The notes under the pieces were generated by a model. That model was given only the letters and a program-made list of their open reading frames with translations. It searched no databases and had not been told where the DNA came from. From Acetobacteraceae bacterium (GTDB taxonomy: Bacteria > Pseudomonadota > Alphaproteobacteria > Acetobacterales > Acetobacteraceae): a stretch of 42,128 nucleotides of DNA. A program made the translations under genes and the position numbers. Of this stretch, positions 15,804 to 24,235 are shown piece after piece. How positions within the stretch are numbered: the stretch's first letter is position 1; the number at the start of each line of letters is the position of its first letter. Location: assembly GCA_025354865.1 (NCBI GenBank), contig JANXMB010000079.1:1-42128 (forward strand). Reading direction: 5' to 3'.

Positions 15804-17303
15804 TCAGTTCCGGGTGGACTGATGCCGGGGGCTCAGCCGGGCCGGAATAAAGGACGAGATCGCCAGCGTTAACAACGCGAAGGCCAATGCCAGCAGGTAG
15901 GCATTGTGGAGCGACGCGGCCATGACATCGGTCAAATGCGCGATCTCGGCCGGCAACATCGCCGCGCGAGTCGCACCATCCATCAACCGGTCCACCGCTC
16001 GCGGCGCCGCCGGGTCCAAACCGAGCATGGTGGCATTGAGAACGGCGCCGCAGCCGGCGGCGCCGACGGCCTGACCGACGAAGCGCAGGAACATGCTCGA
16101 CGACGTTGCCGCCCCGCGTTGCCGCCAGGGGACCGAGGCCTGGATCGCGACGATGAACACCGTGTTGCAGAACCCCATGCCGATGCCCATGACGAAGGAT
16201 GCGATTGCCGCCCACAATGGCCCGTCCGCCGGGCTGAGCAGTGTCAGCATGAAACAGCCCGCGGCCAGCGCGACCGCCCCCATCGCAGCGACCAGCCGAT
16301 AGGATGTGCGCACCATAATGCGCCCGCCGATAATACTCGCGAGCGCCCAGCTCACGGACATCGCGCCCAGCACCAGCCCCCCGGCGATGGCGGATCGGCC
16401 CATCGCGCCTTGCACATAGGACGGGAGGAACGCCGAGACCCCCATCATCGTCGCCCCCGTGCCGAAACTACCCAGGCTGCAGGTGACGATGATGCGCATG
16501 CGCCATAGTTCCAGCGGCAACATCGGCTCCCGCACCCGCGATTCGTGAACCAGCAGCGCCACCAGCGCGAGGCCGCCGATGGCCGACACGGTCCACAGCG
16601 TCGCCGGGGCCAAGCTGCCGCGCTGCACCAGCGCCAGCATCAAGCCGCCGAATGCGACGAACAGCAGCAGGGAGCCGAGCCAATCGACGCGGTGATCGCG
16701 GTGTTGCACGCGTTCTTTGAGGAAGACGGCGATCATCGCGATGGCGGCGGCGCCGATCGGCAGGTTGACCCAGAACACCACACGCCAACTGATATGTTGG
16801 ATCAGGAAGGCGCCCATCGACGGACCGACGACCGCCGCCACCCCGAACACGCTGGAAATAAGCCCCTGAATCTTTGCCCGCTCGGTTGGGGTATAGATAT
16901 CGCCCAGAATGGTCGCCGCGATCGGTTGGATGGCGCCGGCGCCGAAGCCCTCGACTGCTCGGAAAAACACCAGCGACGGCATGTCCCAGGCCAGGCCGCA
17001 CAGGGTGGACCCCGTCAGGAACAGGCCGCAGCCGACGAAAAACACCGGTTTGCGCCCGAAAATATCGGCGAGACGGCCATAAATGGGGATACTGACGGCC
17101 TGGGTCAGCAGGAAGATGGTGAACACCCAACTGAACAGGTTGAACCCGCCGAGTTCACCGACGATCGTCGGGATGGTGGTGGCGACAATGGTGCTTTCGA
17201 CCGCCGCCATGAAGGTGGCCATGATACACGCGGCGAGCACGAGTGTGCGGCCCGGCGTGCCTTCCCGCACTTCCGGCGCGGCAAGCGTTCCGTCGTTCGG
17301 CAT
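15804..17303 (-). CDS. MFS drug:H+ antiporter, DHA2 (EmrB/QacA, 14-TM) family
   Basis: A proton-driven inner-membrane exporter of about 499 aa. The ATG at 17303 has AGGAGG about 11 nt upstream; an in-frame ATG at 17336 would add 11 residues. Conserved DHA2 features are VESTIVATTIPTIVGELGG in TM1 (motif D1-like), the loop motif GRLADIFGRKPVFF between TM2 and TM3 (motif A), RAVEGFGAGAIQP in TM4 (motif B) and GPSMGAFLIQHISWRVVFWVN (motif C). Some 14 hydrophobic stretches are present. No membrane fusion partner is linked, unlike the second MFS gene at 35.6 kb. It is divergent from the TauD-type dioxygenase, so the two may share control. The substrate is unknown. Confidence 0.92.
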   Translation of the reverse strand: MPNDGTLAAPEVREGTPGRTLVLAACIMATFMAAVESTIVATTIPTIVGELGGFNLFSWVFTIFLLTQAVSIPIYGRLADIFGRKPVFFVGCGLFLTGSTLCGLAWDMPSLVFFRAVEGFGAGAIQPIAATILGDIYTPTERAKIQGLISSVFGVAAVVGPSMGAFLIQHISWRVVFWVNLPIGAAAIAMIAVFLKERVQHRDHRVDWLGSLLLFVAFGGLMLALVQRGSLAPATLWTVSAIGGLALVALLVHESRVREPMLPLELWRMRIIVTCSLGSFGTGATMMGVSAFLPSYVQGAMGRSAIAGGLVLGAMSVSWALASIIGGRIMVRTSYRLVAAMGAVALAAGCFMLTLLSPADGPLWAAIASFVMGIGMGFCNTVFIVAIQASVPWRQRGAATSSSMFLRFVGQAVGAAGCGAVLNATMLGLDPAAPRAVDRLMDGATRAAMLPAEIAHLTDVMAASLHNAYLLALAFALLTLAISSFIPARLSPRHQSTRN

Positions 17304-17414
17304 GGGTTTGGCGTCCTCCTGCGGCGGTTCTGTCATCCGCAGGCGGGGCTGGCAACCGCGTATGGCTCGACCCTGACCCGCCTTTGCCTCTGGTTCATCG
17401 CTGCGGGGGAGACT

Positions 17415-17442
17415 TTGCGGCCGTTCGGTCCAGGGCTAAGCT
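17415..17442 (+). promoter_or_regulatory. candidate sigma-70 promoter of the TauD-type gene
   Basis: TTGCGG (17415-17420) and TAAGCT (17437-17442) are separated by 16 bp and lie about 30 bp before the AAGGAGG ribosome-binding site of the dioxygenase gene. The -10 box is a modest match. Confidence 0.35.
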
Positions 17443-17469
17443 CCCGCCAACCCCGAAGGAGGACGTCCC

Positions 17470-18354
17470 GTGACCCCGAACATCCGCGCGCTGAACACCG
17501 GCTTCGTCGGCGAGGTTTCCGGCATCGATTTGACCCAGCCGATCGGGCCCGAGGGTGCCGCAGCAATCGAGGCAGGAATGGATCGTTACGCGGTTCTGGT
17601 ATTCCACGACCAGCGTTTCACCGACGAACAGCAGAAGGCGTTCAGCCAGAATTTCGGCGAATTGGAGCATACGGCCGGGGGCAATGTGACCAAGGCGTCG
17701 GAAAAGCGGCTCGATCCTTATATGGCCGATGTGTCCAACCTCGGGCTGGATCATAAGCCCTTGGCGCGCGACGATCGGAAGCGGATGTTCAACTTGGGCA
17801 ACCAGTTATGGCACTCCGACAGTTCGTTCCGAGCGAAACCGGCGAAATTTTCGTTGCTTTCGGGGCGGGTGACGGTGGGGAAGGGCGGCAATACGCAGTT
17901 TTGCGACATGCGGGCCGCGTACGACGCGCTGGACGACGCGACGAAAGCCGAGATCGAGGATCTGATTTGCGAGCATTCGTTGATCTATTCGCGGGGCTCG
18001 TTGGGTTTCGACGATCTTTCGCCCGAGGAGATGGCGATGTTCGCACCGGTCCGGCAACGTTTGGTGCGGGTGCATCCGGTGACCGGCCGCAAGTCGCTAT
18101 ATCTGTCGTCGCATGCCGGGAAAATTATCGGCTGGCCGGTGCCGGAGGCGCGTGCGTTCCTGCGCGATTTGACCGAGCACGCGACGCAGAAGCAGTTTTT
18201 TCATTCGCATGCGTGGCAGCAGCACGATTTCGTTATGTGGGACAACCGGACCACGGTGCATCGGGTAACGCGGTTCGACGACACCCAGGTGCGCGACATG
18301 CGGCGGACGACGGTTGCCGGCGATCGGGAGACGGTGGCGCAGTTGGCGGCCTGA
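17470..18354 (+). CDS. TauD/TfdA family Fe(II)/2-oxoglutarate-dependent dioxygenase
   Basis: The enzyme couples 2-oxoglutarate decarboxylation to hydroxylation of a substrate, often releasing sulfite from taurine or cleaving aryloxyacetates. The protein is 294 aa from a GTG at 17470 with an AAGGAGG site. The iron triad is visible: His115 and Asp117 in LWHSDSSF, and His264 in DNRTTVHRVTRF. The 2-oxoglutarate-binding Arg follows in DMRRTTV. The N-terminal block NTGFVGEVSGIDLTQPI is standard for the family. The sequence resembles the 2,4-D/alpha-ketoglutarate dioxygenase branch more than TauD itself, but this is an impression. No sulfonate transport genes are linked. It is divergent from an MFS exporter. 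Confidence 0.92.
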   Translation: MTPNIRALNTGFVGEVSGIDLTQPIGPEGAAAIEAGMDRYAVLVFHDQRFTDEQQKAFSQNFGELEHTAGGNVTKASEKRLDPYMADVSNLGLDHKPLARDDRKRMFNLGNQLWHSDSSFRAKPAKFSLLSGRVTVGKGGNTQFCDMRAAYDALDDATKAEIEDLICEHSLIYSRGSLGFDDLSPEEMAMFAPVRQRLVRVHPVTGRKSLYLSSHAGKIIGWPVPEARAFLRDLTEHATQKQFFHSHAWQQHDFVMWDNRTTVHRVTRFDDTQVRDMRRTTVAGDRETVAQLAA

Positions 18355-18373
18355 ATGGGGCTACCGATCGGCG

Positions 18374-18393
18374 GGCGTCCGTTATCGGACGCC
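18374..18393. terminator. hairpin between convergent TauD-type and YbjN genes
   Basis: GGCGTCCG (18374-18381), loop TTAT, CGGACGCC (18386-18393) is a perfect 8-bp stem in the 47-bp gap between two convergent stop codons. It may serve both genes. There is no clear T-run. Confidence 0.5.
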
Positions 18394-18401
18394 GCTTCAG
18401 C

Positions 18402-18866
18402 CTAACGCTGGATGAATTTGCGGAACTCGTGGATCACCAACTGCCAGCGGTCGAGGTTATTGGTCAAAGCCTCGGTGGTTGCGCCGTGTTCCAGATCCAT
18501 GTCCATCTCGATCCACGGATCGGAGTCGTTATCCAGATAGACCCGGCCGAAGCGCTTGCGGCGGTTCCATTCCGCGACCTTGGAGGCCGACAACGCGCCG
18601 TCGACTGAAAAACCGGCGGCGAATTGTATCGATTTGCAGCGCTGCTTGCTGCCGCACTCGTAGAAATAAACGCTGAATTTCGTGCTTTCGTAGATGCTTT
18701 TGATCAGCGGATCGCCGTCTTTGTCGGAGGTTATTTCCGTCGAGAGGCCCTTCGCCTTCAGCGACGCGGCGACCTCCTGCACGACCGCCCCGCCGTCCGG
18801 CAGGTAACCGGCCCAGGCGCTGTTTTGTGCCAGCAGCAGAATGGCAGCCAGGATCGTCCAACGCAT
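18402..18866 (-). CDS. secreted YbjN-domain protein
   Basis: The protein is 154 aa from the ATG at 18866 (GGGGGAC upstream). It begins with a signal peptide, MRWTILAAILLLAQNSAWAG, with likely cleavage after AWA. The mature part has the YbjN-like layout: an N-terminal helix (VVQEVAASLKAKGLSTEI), then paired strands with a central two-cysteine turn (YFYECGSKQRCKSIQF). These are followed by AEWNRRKRFGRVYLDNDSDPW and a final helix LTNNLDRWQLVIHEF. YbjN-fold proteins resemble the type III secretion chaperone fold, and periplasmic members like this have no agreed function. The two cysteines could form a disulfide. The gene is monocistronic, flanked by a convergent dioxygenase and an upstream substrate-binding protein. 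In the 144 bp upstream I see no certain gene. Confidence 0.82.
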   Translation of the reverse strand: MRWTILAAILLLAQNSAWAGYLPDGGAVVQEVAASLKAKGLSTEITSDKDGDPLIKSIYESTKFSVYFYECGSKQRCKSIQFAAGFSVDGALSASKVAEWNRRKRFGRVYLDNDSDPWIEMDMDLEHGATTEALTNNLDRWQLVIHEFRKFIQR

Positions 18867-19010
18867 CTTATCGTCCCCCGAAACGCGACCGACATCGAAA
18901 CACGGGGAGTGTAGAGGGCAAACGATACGCCCTGCAACTGGGCGCATCGGCGATTGCCTCGGCCAGGGCCATCGTCGCGGCATCCAGTTCGGCACCGGCT
19001 GTCCTCAGGC

Positions 19011-20042
19011 TTATTGTCGGTAATTATTGATTTTGTTCCATTCCACGATGTATTGTTCCTGTAGATTGCTGTAGTCGTCGATATTGGGATACCATGGTTT
19101 CATCACCGTTAGATCGATGCCCTCAGGCAATGGACCGTCCTTGAGCGCAGAAAAACCGGCGGAATCCCGCACGAACGCCTCCTGCCCCTCCCGCGAGAGC
19201 GACCAATTAAGGAACAGGCGCGCGGCATTGACGTGCCGAGCCGTCTTCGGAATGCCAGCCCCGTAGGACGTGAGGGGGATACCCTCGGGCGGGGTGTGGC
19301 AGGCGATCGGGGCGCCTTCGCGGGCGCGGGGGATGACAATATTGGTTTGTTGCGCACCCAATTTCATCTCGCCGCGAATAATGGCGTCGGTGGCCGGCGC
19401 GCCGCTGGGATACAGCGACGGTTCGTTCGCGGCCAGTTTCTCCCAATACCCGAGGCCCAGAACCTGACGTTGGAACAAGGCGCGATTCCACGGCGGGCCG
19501 CCACCACCGGCGATCACCTCGGCAATCTGATGGCCTTTCCATTTGGGATCGGTCAGTTCCCACCAAGTTTTCGGCGGATCCTTCACCAGTTCGGTATTGT
19601 AAGCAATGCACCAGCCGGACGTCGTGCGCGGCCAAAGCTTGTGCGGATCGGTCACCGCCTCCGGCTTGTAATCGGCGGCGTTGGGTGGGGCGTATTCCTG
19701 ATACAGATCGCCCATCGTGCGCAGATGCCCACGATCGGAATATTCGATCACGTCGGCCACCAGCTTCCCCGCCGCCGCTTCGGTGCGAATACGGGTGATC
19801 ATCTGACCGCCGGGCGCGCGCACCAACTCCACCTTCACAAACGGAAAACGCTTATTGAACGCTGCAATCCAAGCATGCTCGGTTTCATTGAAATTGACCG
19901 AATAAAGCACCATCGTGGCCTCGGCTTTCGCAGCGGCGATCAACGCATCCGACCCGAACGGTGTATCGGCAGCAAACGCCGTGGAACCCGCAGTCGTTGC
20001 GGTGGCAAGCACAAGCCCGAGTGTGGCGATCGCACGCTTCAT
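19011..20042 (-). CDS. iron(III)-type ABC transporter substrate-binding protein (extracellular solute-binding family 1), orphan
   Basis: A 343-aa periplasmic binding protein of the FbpA/AfuA-like group. The ATG at 20042 has an AAGGAGG site eight nt upstream, and the open frame further upstream is unsupported. The signal peptide MKRAIATLGLVLATATTAGS, then TAFA, is cleaved near AFAAD. Typical text follows: SDALIAAAKAEATMVLYSV, FNKRFPFVKVELVRAPGGQM, and TEAAAGKLVADVIEY. Later blocks are KLWPRTTSGWCIAYN, TWWELTDPKWKG and the C-terminal VNAARLFLNWSLSREGQEAF. The usual tyrosines for Fe3+ binding cannot be assigned with confidence, so the ligand may be another anion or small molecule. No permease or ATPase is adjacent. 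It is divergent from a cyclase-family hydrolase, with 140 bp between the starts, a hint that the two relate to one substrate. Confidence 0.9.
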   Translation of the reverse strand: MKRAIATLGLVLATATTAGSTAFAADTPFGSDALIAAAKAEATMVLYSVNFNETEHAWIAAFNKRFPFVKVELVRAPGGQMITRIRTEAAAGKLVADVIEYSDRGHLRTMGDLYQEYAPPNAADYKPEAVTDPHKLWPRTTSGWCIAYNTELVKDPPKTWWELTDPKWKGHQIAEVIAGGGGPPWNRALFQRQVLGLGYWEKLAANEPSLYPSGAPATDAIIRGEMKLGAQQTNIVIPRAREGAPIACHTPPEGIPLTSYGAGIPKTARHVNAARLFLNWSLSREGQEAFVRDSAGFSALKDGPLPEGIDLTVMKPWYPNIDDYSNLQEQYIVEWNKINNYRQ

Positions 20043-20182
20043 CGCGTTTTCCTCCTTCGTTTTGGACGCCCCCCTGTGTAGAGCGCTTTCAGGGCGAACG
20101 GAACCGCGCGGGACGAATTTGCGGAACAGCGACGGATGCCGCACGCTGGCGCGGTCGAACCGAAACCGGAGCATTCAGTGTC

Positions 20183-21235
20183 ATGGCAGACAATTCCCGT
20201 TGGCAGCGCCGCCCGGCAGGCTCGACCTGGGGCGATTTCGGTCCGGACGACCAATTGGGGCGGCTCAATCTGGTGACCGCCGAAAAAGTGCTGCAAGGCA
20301 TTGCGGAAGTGAAGGTCGGCAAGAATTTCTGCCTGTCCCTGCCGCTGGATTATCCCGGCGGCAATATTATCAACCCGCGCCGCAATCCGCCGGTGCTGAC
20401 CCCGACGCAACGCCCGGGGGCGCCGAATATGAATTACCCCCTGCGCTGCGACGATCCCACCGCGCTGGATGTGGTGTGCGACGATCAGGTGCTGCTGACG
20501 CTGCAATATTCCACCCAATGGGACTCCCTGTCGCATGTCGGGCAAATGTTCGACACCATGGGCGATGGAGTGATGCGCGATGTGTTCTATAACGGTTATC
20601 GCGCCGGCGTAGATATTATCGGCCCCGTCGCCTTCGATGCGAAGGGGAACCAAACCCCGACCGGCCAACAATCCGGCGCCCGTCGGCTGGGGATCGAGAA
20701 CATGGCGGTTGCCTGCGTGCAGGGCCGAGCGGTCATGATCGATCTGCAGGCGCATTTCGGCGACTCCGGAAAGATCGTCGGCTACGAGGATCTGATGGCG
20801 GTGCTGGAAAAGGACAAAGTCGTCGTAGAATCCGGCGATTTCGTCTGCATCCGCACCGGCTTCGCGCAATTGCTGCTGGATATGAAGAAGCAGCCCGATC
20901 CGAAAATCCTGTTCTCCACCACATCGGCCCTGGATGGGCGGGACCAGCGGTTGTTACAATGGATTACCGATAGCGGCGCCGTCGCGCTGCTGGCCGACAA
21001 TTATGCGGTGGAGTGCACGCCCTCCCGGCCCTGCCTCGACGATTTCTGCGCCACCCTGCCACTCCACGCCCATTGCCTATTCAAGCTCGGCTGTTACCTC
21101 GGGGAGATGTGGTACCACACGGAACTAGCGGATTGGTTGCGGGCGAACGGGCGCAATCGGTTCCTGCTGACCGCCCCGCCGCTGCGCCTGCCGGGCGCGG
21201 TGGGTTCCCCGGCGACGCCGGTCGCGACCGTTTAG
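20183..21235 (+). CDS. cyclase family protein (kynurenine formamidase-like metal-dependent hydrolase)
   Basis: The protein is 350 aa from the ATG at 20183. It belongs to the large cyclase group, whose members hydrolyse amides or lactones with a metal bound by a HxGTHxDxPxH-type motif. Here the region reads STQWDSLSHVGQM, with Gln-Trp in place of the first GTH part, keeping Asp and the later His. The family start WGDFGPDDQLGRLN and NYAVECTPSRP, LHAHCLFKLGCYLGEMW are typical of the longer cyclases (about 320-350 aa) found in catabolic clusters, as opposed to KynB (about 210 aa). The variant motif suggests altered metal ligation. It is divergent from the orphan substrate-binding protein. The real substrate is unknown. 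Confidence 0.9.
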   Translation: MADNSRWQRRPAGSTWGDFGPDDQLGRLNLVTAEKVLQGIAEVKVGKNFCLSLPLDYPGGNIINPRRNPPVLTPTQRPGAPNMNYPLRCDDPTALDVVCDDQVLLTLQYSTQWDSLSHVGQMFDTMGDGVMRDVFYNGYRAGVDIIGPVAFDAKGNQTPTGQQSGARRLGIENMAVACVQGRAVMIDLQAHFGDSGKIVGYEDLMAVLEKDKVVVESGDFVCIRTGFAQLLLDMKKQPDPKILFSTTSALDGRDQRLLQWITDSGAVALLADNYAVECTPSRPCLDDFCATLPLHAHCLFKLGCYLGEMWYHTELADWLRANGRNRFLLTAPPLRLPGAVGSPATPVATV

Positions 21236-21475
21236 CAAGGGGACGTTGCGGCGGGCTGCCGAGCCGCTTTTGTGCAAGATTAAGGACAACACGAAGACAC
21301 GATGTGTGTGCATCGCGGCAGGTTTTGGACGAATCTTGCGCCCTGTCGATGGGACAGTTCGCGCTGGAACGGCCGAAGGCGGCTTTGCCGGCGCCCCGAC
21401 CGGAAAACGGGCCGGACCTCGGCACCAGCGTCGAACGCTCGCTGTCCGGTTAACGCAATATCGAGCGTCAGCCGG
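21236..21475. other. intergenic stretch without a convincing gene
   Basis: The 240 bp between the cyclase stop and the structured repeat hold only a short plus-strand frame (ATG 21349 to TAA 21453, 34 codons, without a ribosome-binding site) of coding-like composition. It may be a gene remnant. I see no promoter, tRNA or terminator here. Confidence 0.4.
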
Positions 21476-21593
21476 CTTAGACCATGATCGTTTGAGGTCG
21501 CACGCGATCTCGGCGTTGGATCATGGTCTAAGCCTTTGTTTGAGAGAGTGATTCACGCCCGAGGTTGAAGTCAACCTCAAGCGATCACGCTCT
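21476..21593. repeat. structured intergenic repeat, copy A (two consecutive palindromes)
   Basis: The first part has perfect 14-bp arms, CTTAGACCATGATC (21476-21489) and GATCATGGTCTAAG (21519-21532), around a 29-nt loop. The second part is an imperfect hairpin: GTGAT (21548-21552) pairs with ATCAC (21584-21588), enclosing GAGGTTGA (21561-21568) and TCAACCTC (21571-21578) with a two-base loop. It abuts the TAG stop of the P450 gene. A diverged second copy with the same layout is at 32158-32260. It resembles the REP/RIME-type dispersed intergenic repeats of alphaproteobacteria. Confidence 0.65.
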
Positions 21594-22902
21594 AGCGCAG
21601 GCGCAAGCGAAACGCTGGCGCATGGTCGGGCTGGGTGGTGACGACCCCGACCGGCAGCACCGGGCGGGTGCTTTCCATTGTCAGGTCGAACCGCTTAATC
21701 GTCGCTGCGAGCACGATTGTCGCCTCGGTCAGGGCAAATTGCGCGCCAACGCAGATGCGGGGGCCGACCCCGAACGGCAAATAGGAAAATCGCGGCGGCA
21801 CCGGCGCGCCCGGTAGAAACCGCGTCGGATCGAATGCATCGGGATCGCGCCAGAGCATGCGGTGGCGATGCAGAATCCATGGCGCAATCATGACGACATC
21901 GCCACGACAGACCGCTTGGCCAGCGACGGAATCCGCACCGATCGCCTCCCGCACAATCAAATACGCCGGCGGAAACAACCGTAACGTTTCGCTCAGCACT
22001 GCTCGGGTACGATTATCGGGGTCGTCGGCGAGCTTTTGTTGCTCGTTGCGATCCTGTGCCAACAATGTCAGCGCCCAGAACAGCGCAACCGCCGTGGTTT
22101 CATGTCCGGCCAGGATCAATGTCGCCACCTGATCGCGCAATTGCTCGCGATCAAAACCGGCGCCGGTTTCCGGATCGCGCGCGGCTCGCAGCAGGTCGAA
22201 CAAATCGCGCGGCTGATCGGGTTCGGGCATCCGCAGGCGATCGCGCACGATGGCCTCGATCAAGCCCATCCAGCGCTTCTTGAAACGTTTGCGAGCGAAA
22301 TCGCGCGGCGTTGGGATCGCGGTCGGCAGGATGAGATCCAACATGCCGGGTTTTGCGTGATGGGCGGCAAATTCGGTCAACATGCGGCGCATTTCTCGGC
22401 CGTATTCCTGCATCTCCAGCGAGAACATCGATCGTCCGGCGATTTCCAGCGTCAAATTCTGCATCGTTGCCAGGATATCGACGGGCGCATCGATCCGTTC
22501 CCGCAGCGCATCGAGCGCTTCGTCCGTCGTCGCGACGATGTGCCGGGTTAGCAACGGCATGCTGCGCGGTGCCAGCGCCGGTGCGACGGTCCGGCGTTGC
22601 AATTTCCAGATATCGCCTTCCGCCAACAGCAGTCCTTGGCCGACTATCGGTCGCAGGATGCGGATCGCGGCGGGGGATCGGCGGTAATTGCCGGGATTGT
22701 CGACCAGGACGCGATGAATACCGGTGGGATCGTTGACAATGAAATTATGGCGGCCGAGCATATTGCGGGCGATGAAGGGCTGTTCGTAGGCGGCGGCGGG
22801 CCAGCTGGATAGGGCGTTGCTGGCGAGCGTGCGGAAGAACTGCCGGAAGGGCAGGGGTTGCGCCGGCACGGGCGGCTTCGGGGGAACGAACAGCCCGTTC
22901 AT
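21592..22902 (-). CDS. cytochrome P450 monooxygenase
   Basis: A soluble 436-aa heme monooxygenase. The I-helix oxygen-binding motif AGHETT is at residues 265-270, the K-helix ETLR at 305-308, and the heme-binding loop is FSYLPFGVGPRICVG with the thiolate ligand Cys384. The text around the K-helix (SETLRLFPPAYLIVREA) and the lack of a TM anchor place it near the bacterial class that resembles CYP4/CYP102-like fatty-acid hydroxylases; this placement is inference. The ATG overlaps the stop of the luciferase-like gene (TAATG at 22904-22900), so the two are translationally coupled. No ferredoxin or ferredoxin reductase gene is adjacent, so electrons must come from elsewhere. A structured repeat follows the stop codon and may aid termination. 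Confidence 0.96.
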   Translation of the reverse strand: MNGLFVPPKPPVPAQPLPFRQFFRTLASNALSSWPAAAYEQPFIARNMLGRHNFIVNDPTGIHRVLVDNPGNYRRSPAAIRILRPIVGQGLLLAEGDIWKLQRRTVAPALAPRSMPLLTRHIVATTDEALDALRERIDAPVDILATMQNLTLEIAGRSMFSLEMQEYGREMRRMLTEFAAHHAKPGMLDLILPTAIPTPRDFARKRFKKRWMGLIEAIVRDRLRMPEPDQPRDLFDLLRAARDPETGAGFDREQLRDQVATLILAGHETTAVALFWALTLLAQDRNEQQKLADDPDNRTRAVLSETLRLFPPAYLIVREAIGADSVAGQAVCRGDVVMIAPWILHRHRMLWRDPDAFDPTRFLPGAPVPPRFSYLPFGVGPRICVGAQFALTEATIVLAATIKRFDLTMESTRPVLPVGVVTTQPDHAPAFRLRLR

Positions 22903-24155
22903 TACTCAGCCGCTGCGACGTTGGGAGAAAATGCGGGTAGTTGCGCGCGCAGCGTGCGGTCCATCGGTTGCGGCCACCACCGATGTTCCCACTCGGCTTT
23001 TGCCTTGCGCAGGACCGGCGCTACCTTGTCGGCAAAGAGCTTCGTGTTGTACCGCGTCAGTGCCTTGTTCATGTTGCCGAATTGCATCAACAACATCAGG
23101 TTTCCAACATTCAGATTGTCCGACAGATCCATCAATTGTTCGACAACCTGACTAGGCGATCCGATCACGATATAGCCGGCATCGACGAGGTCTTTCATTT
23201 CGGTAGGCCGAGCAACGGTGCGAAGGGCGGCGGCGCTGACCTGGCTGGATAGGCCGGCGCGTTGCGTGGCTTCCGTCGTATAACCCGGCGGGGTGGCAAA
23301 TCGGGGATCGAAATGCAGGCAGCGACCGAAGAAATATTCGGCGGCTTCGGTATATCGTTCCATCGCCTCATCCCGGCTTTCCGCCACCGCGATCGTCTGC
23401 GCAAACGCTGCTCGGTATGGATTCCGATCCTTCCCGAGTCGATCCATTTCTGCCCAGAAACCGTCCATCGTCGCTTTGCCGGCTTTGTGGCCGTAGTAGG
23501 ACAAATAGCAGTAGACATAGTCTTTCTCGGCGCACCATTGCCATGTTTCGACCGATCCGCCGCCGGGAATCCAAACGGGGGGATGCGGGCGCTGGATCGG
23601 GCGCGGCCAGATGTTGACGTAGCGTTGCTGGTTGTATCGACCGTTGAAGGCGAACGTGTCGGGGTCCTGCCAGGCGCGCATCACCAGATCGTGCGCTTCC
23701 AGGTAACGATCCCGCAACTGCGAGGGGTTTTGCCCATAAGCGAAACAATCGTCCATCGGCGTGCCGACGGGGAATCCGGCGATCAGACGCCCGCCGGAAA
23801 TGACATCGAGCATGGCGAATTCCTCCGCCACCCGGGTCGGCGGATTGTAGAGCGCCAGCGAATTGCCCATCACGCAAATCGTCGCATCGGTGGTGCGGCG
23901 CGCCAACGACGATGCGATCAAGTTCGGCGAGGGCATCAGGCCGTAGCCGTTGGAATGGTGCTCGTTCACGCAAATCGCGTCGTAACCGCAATCGGCGGCG
24001 TATTCGAGCTCGTCCATGAAATCGTTGTACATCAGATGCGCACGCTTCGGATCGAACAGCGAGGAATGGATATCGACCCACACCGACGGATGTTTCTCTT
24101 TGAAGTCCTCCGGCAATTCGGTGTACGGCATCAGGTGGAACCACATCAGCTTCAT
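22902..24155 (-). CDS. LLM-class (luciferase-like) flavin-dependent monooxygenase
   Basis: The product is 417 aa, of the bacterial luciferase-like TIM-barrel superfamily that uses reduced FMN or F420. The ATG at 24155 (MKLMWFHLMPYTELP) has AGGAG six nt upstream; the ATG two codons earlier has no room for it. Motifs are CVNEHHSNGYGLMPSPNLIA, MGNSLALYNPPTRVAEEFAM, LDVISGGRLIAGFPVGTP and RPHPPVWIPGGGS, all common in this family. The C-terminal DAGYIVIGSPSQVVEQLMDL is the standard ending segment. It is the first gene of a coupled pair with the P450 and is divergent from an SDR, with 80 bp between starts. The three genes look like an oxidative catabolic or tailoring set. A flavin reductase is not linked. 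Confidence 0.93.
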   Translation of the reverse strand: MKLMWFHLMPYTELPEDFKEKHPSVWVDIHSSLFDPKRAHLMYNDFMDELEYAADCGYDAICVNEHHSNGYGLMPSPNLIASSLARRTTDATICVMGNSLALYNPPTRVAEEFAMLDVISGGRLIAGFPVGTPMDDCFAYGQNPSQLRDRYLEAHDLVMRAWQDPDTFAFNGRYNQQRYVNIWPRPIQRPHPPVWIPGGGSVETWQWCAEKDYVYCYLSYYGHKAGKATMDGFWAEMDRLGKDRNPYRAAFAQTIAVAESRDEAMERYTEAAEYFFGRCLHFDPRFATPPGYTTEATQRAGLSSQVSAAALRTVARPTEMKDLVDAGYIVIGSPSQVVEQLMDLSDNLNVGNLMLLMQFGNMNKALTRYNTKLFADKVAPVLRKAKAEWEHRWWPQPMDRTLRAQLPAFSPNVAAAE

Positions 24156-24235
24156 CGACATCTCCTGCGGCTGGTTTCTGGCGTTGAGTAGACCATTCGC
24201 GTAGCCTGCCGGCAACCGAAACGGAGGATGCGGAC

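Noticed and set aside
18916-18996. Minus-strand AELDAATMALAEAIADAP, possible enoyl-CoA hydratase remnant
   Set aside because: Only about 25 codons resemble the family's C-terminal part, with no stop-to-start structure; too short to support a pseudogene call.
21013-21453. Plus-strand 146-codon frame overlapping the cyclase 3' end
   Set aside because: The first two thirds are a shadow of the cyclase; the remaining 34-codon piece has no ribosome-binding site and no recognisable product.
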